Assembly: GCA_963819785.1 (NCBI GenBank)
Contig: CAWFXW010000018.1
Coordinates: 1 to 64,000 of the forward strand
DNA: 64,000 nucleotides
Direction: 5' to 3'
Origin: Palsa-504 sp963819785
GTDB taxonomy: Bacteria; Actinomycetota; Actinomycetes; Streptosporangiales; Streptosporangiaceae
Within the stretch, counting starts at the first letter, position 1; the number at the start of each line of letters is the position of its first letter. Below, one piece after another: positions 63,667-64,000 of the stretch. The notes below the pieces were generated by a model. It searched no databases. It was not told the DNA's origin and saw only the letters and a program-made list of their open reading frames with translations. Position numbers and translations under genes: made by a program.

Positions 63667-64000
63667 TCATCGTTGCGCCTGCGGGCCGCCGTCCGCGCTG
63701 CCGCGCCCGTGCCGCAGCACATCACCCAGGCACCGCGCCCGCCAGGCCCGTGCTCCCCGCGTGGGCCGGACCCGGACCAGCGCGGTTACCTCATCTTCTG
63801 TCAGGTGCAGGCGGCTGACCAGCGCCCCGGCGACCGCTGCTACCTGCGGCCAGCGCCGGCCGAGCTCCGCATCGACCCGCTGCTGAACGTGGCCGAGGTC
63901 CCACCGGCCCCTCCTGGTCCCGTACGTGACCAGATCGCGTCCGGTCACCCGCTGGCACAACTCCGCGATCTGGGCACGGTCGATAACGCCGTCCCGCTCG
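63667..64000 (-). CDS. Partial uncharacterised protein at the right edge
   Basis: An open minus-strand frame enters from the right edge and ends at 63667. Its readable part is RDGVIDRAQIAELCQRVTGR, then RWDLGHVQQRVDAELGRRWP and LVSRLHLTEDEVTALVRVRP. The HLTEDEVTALV ending is a common closing helix in actinobacterial proteins, and the real end could be soon after it, because the last ~25 codons look random. Function cannot be assigned from this fragment. Confidence 0.4.
   Translation of the reverse strand, partial: ERDGVIDRAQIAELCQRVTGRDLVTYGTRRGRWDLGHVQQRVDAELGRRWPQVAAVAGALVSRLHLTEDEVTALVRVRPTRGARAWRARCLGDVLRHGRGSADGGPQAQR

Overview
The window is high-G+C DNA (about two thirds or more G+C in most genes) with many GTG starts, purine-rich ribosome binding sites, two Lsr2 genes, a DUF222 (13E12-type) gene and a NarL-type kinase/regulator pair beside a MacB-type ABC exporter. 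Together these point to an actinomycete chromosome (Actinomycetota). The genus cannot be read from the sequence. I found no rRNA, tRNA or CRISPR array.

Layout. 0-9.2 kb is ordinary chromosome with several damaged genes: PPOX, VOC, nitroreductase and EamA fragments, a GNAT-AAA+ fusion, a two-component system divergent from its ABC exporter, and a DUF222 gene cut off at about 9.17 kb beside an integrase relic. 9.9-25.15 kb is one five-gene operon of very large, mostly uncharacterised proteins joined by stop/start overlaps. The first has a possible His/Cys clan-CD-like region and the second is a DUF6603-type protein. 25.2-31.3 kb holds a three-gene reverse operon with a membrane anchor, a two-gene operon with a candidate PD-(D/E)XK nuclease, and an IS982 copy. 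31.7-36.8 kb carries a MobF-type relaxase/helicase and an Lsr2, the signature of an integrative or plasmid-derived element. 37.5-51.5 kb is a sensor/effector island: two TIR-membrane-propeller proteins and one Ser/Thr kinase-WD40 protein, separated by relics, repeats and a membrane protein. 51.8-57.9 kb has an FAD oxidoreductase and a second uncharacterised three-gene operon (thioredoxin-fold protein, zincin, small beta protein). 58.0-61.0 kb has two divergent nuclease candidates: a zinc-ribbon array with a GIY-YIG-like end, and a NucS/DUF91-like protein. The right end is an IS630 copy, a broken NB-ARC/TPR regulator and a partial gene.

How they may work together. The 25-61 kb part looks like a mobile, defence-rich island: relaxase, xenogeneic silencers, TIR effectors on beta-propeller sensors, candidate nucleases and several insertion sequences. 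The 15-kb five-gene operon and the 53-58 kb operon are the best candidates for undescribed systems. Both encode large proteins with no obvious signal peptide and a peptidase-like component.

Quality warning. About 30 frameshifts occur in this window, and they are concentrated in very G+C-rich genes. In nearly every case conserved sequence resumes at once in another frame without in-frame nonsense codons. Indels in the assembly are therefore a serious alternative to true pseudogenes, and gene spans below are given across the frameshifts.
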